A DNA stretch of 37,397 nt from a virus, in the IMG/VR virus record IMGVR_UViG_3300042476_000164, positions 1-37,397 of that record. One strand, written 5' to 3'. The notes beneath the pieces are model-generated. The model was not told where the DNA came from and ran no database searches. It was given only the letters and a program-made list of their open reading frames with translations. The position numbers were made by a program, and so were the translations under genes. Within the stretch, counting starts at the first letter, position 1, and every line of letters begins with the position of its first letter. This document shows positions 37,059 through 37,397 of the stretch, in pieces.

Positions 37059-37203
37059 CGAAAGTGTGTTTCGGCTTCGGCTACTAAAGTATTGACAATT
37101 GATAAAGCCTATTCAGATTAATACTAATATAATAAGCCGATTTTATGGGTACTTTTTTAACCATGTTCTTTATTTTTTGAATGAGTTTACAAAGGTTGTC
37201 TAT

Positions 37204-37211
37204 TATCTTTG
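37204..37211 (+). promoter_or_regulatory. Early promoter -7 box, right copy
   Basis: Identical to TATCTTTG at 27-34. Here the upstream sequence is visible, including TTTG at 37176-37179 and the TTGACA at 37092, so this copy is the one to use when defining the promoter. Confidence 0.55.
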
Positions 37212-37243
37212 TCCCACTATTGAAAACTTAAAATTAAAACAAG

Positions 37244-37397
37244 ATGGAAGATTTGACGTTAAACAATGACTATGACGCACCGATCCGGTACAACTCAGTT
37301 ACTGACGGATTGCAAAGAACCCGTAGAACCAAGTATCCCTGGGCGCAAATGAAGCTGAACCAGAACTTTTTTGAAACGGCCAGACGTGGAACTGTAC
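37244..37397 (+). CDS. First early gene, truncated by the window end
   Basis: These bases encode the first 51 residues of the same 90-residue protein as 67-339. The only difference is a synonymous GAC for GAT in the ninth codon. It is not a second gene but the wrap-around of the assembly. Confidence 0.9.
   Translation, partial: MEDLTLNNDYDAPIRYNSVTDGLQRTRRTKYPWAQMKLNQNFFETARRGTV

Larger units (their letters stand above)
36681..37243. other. Intergenic control region between divergent operons
   Basis: Apart from the early promoter copy and the operators listed separately, no gene is supported in these ~560 bases. They hold A/T-rich tracts, a run of six AC units (36933-36944), the TTGACA hexamer at 37092-37097 and TATAAT at 37128-37133. 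The last two are 30 bases apart, too far for one sigma70 promoter. I did not find a well-spaced leftward promoter for the late operon. The only TAnnTTTG box on the minus strand is at 37045-37052. The region may include the origin. Confidence 0.6.
37178..37397. repeat. Terminal direct repeat, right copy
   Basis: Same as 1-220 except A at 37224 (C at 47) and C at 37270 (T at 93). It marks closure of the circular or redundant genome. Confidence 0.95.

Noticed and set aside
37092-37133. TTGACA plus TATAAT as a sigma70 promoter
   Set aside because: The hexamers are 30 bases apart rather than about 17, and Bacteroidota promoters use a different consensus.
1-37397. Prophage or temperate phage
   Set aside because: No integrase, recombinase, excisionase or CI-like repressor was recognised, although small HTH proteins leave a non-integrating lysogeny possible.

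Overview
The window looks like one complete, circularly assembled tailed-phage genome. Its last 220 bases repeat its first 220 with two mismatches, so the unique unit is about 37,177 bp. The host is probably a member of the Bacteroidota. Evidence: promoter boxes of the TAnnTTTG type, A/C-rich leaders instead of Shine-Dalgarno sites in front of most genes, a BT4734/VirE-like primase, a DUF6808-like membrane protein, and fibre-type sequences typical of Bacteroidota siphophages. A long tape-measure gene and an HK97-type capsid set indicate a siphovirus. I see no integrase, no CI-like repressor, no DNA polymerase and no tRNA, which suggests a lytic or at least non-integrating phage that uses the host polymerase.

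Layout. (1) 67-8728, plus strand: early and replication genes, mostly joined by ATGA start/stop overlaps. They include small DNA-binding proteins, an OB-like ssDNA-binding candidate with a YqaJ-type exonuclease, a PP-loop (PAPS-reductase-like) enzyme, a VRR-NUC nuclease and a 782-residue primase-helicase. (2) 8729-9305: a compact non-standard region. It holds a truncated second copy of the neighbouring gene's 3' end, opposed promoters, a 35-aa hydrophobic peptide, a probable antisense RNA and a leftward intrinsic terminator. (3) 9306-36680, minus strand, read right to left: an SSB-tip-like small protein, two family-2-like glycosyltransferases, small and large terminase, small proteins, a tail-assembly chaperone with a predicted -1 frameshift, tape measure, two large tail-tip proteins, a third glycosyltransferase, portal, MuF-like protein, scaffold candidate, major capsid, connector proteins, tail tube, fibre/adhesin proteins, a metallophosphoesterase, a beta-helix spike, lysis-type genes (membrane peptides, holin candidate, M15 endolysin, spanin-like protein) and an FkbM methyltransferase. 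(4) 36681-37243: an AT-rich intergenic control region with three TGTWACA palindromes and an inverted repeat, between the divergent early and late operons.

How it works together. Early transcription starts at a host-type promoter just upstream of the first gene and expresses regulators, recombination and replication functions. The leftward operon builds the virion and lyses the cell. Its module order is unusual, because tape measure and tail tip precede portal and capsid. Three glycosyltransferases and a methyltransferase sit among virion genes and suggest sugar modification of the particle or of the host surface. The most unusual locus is 8780-9452. There a ~525-bp segment appears to have been inserted at the 3' end of a gene, leaving two gene ends that encode the same 29-residue block with ten synonymous and no replacement codon differences.
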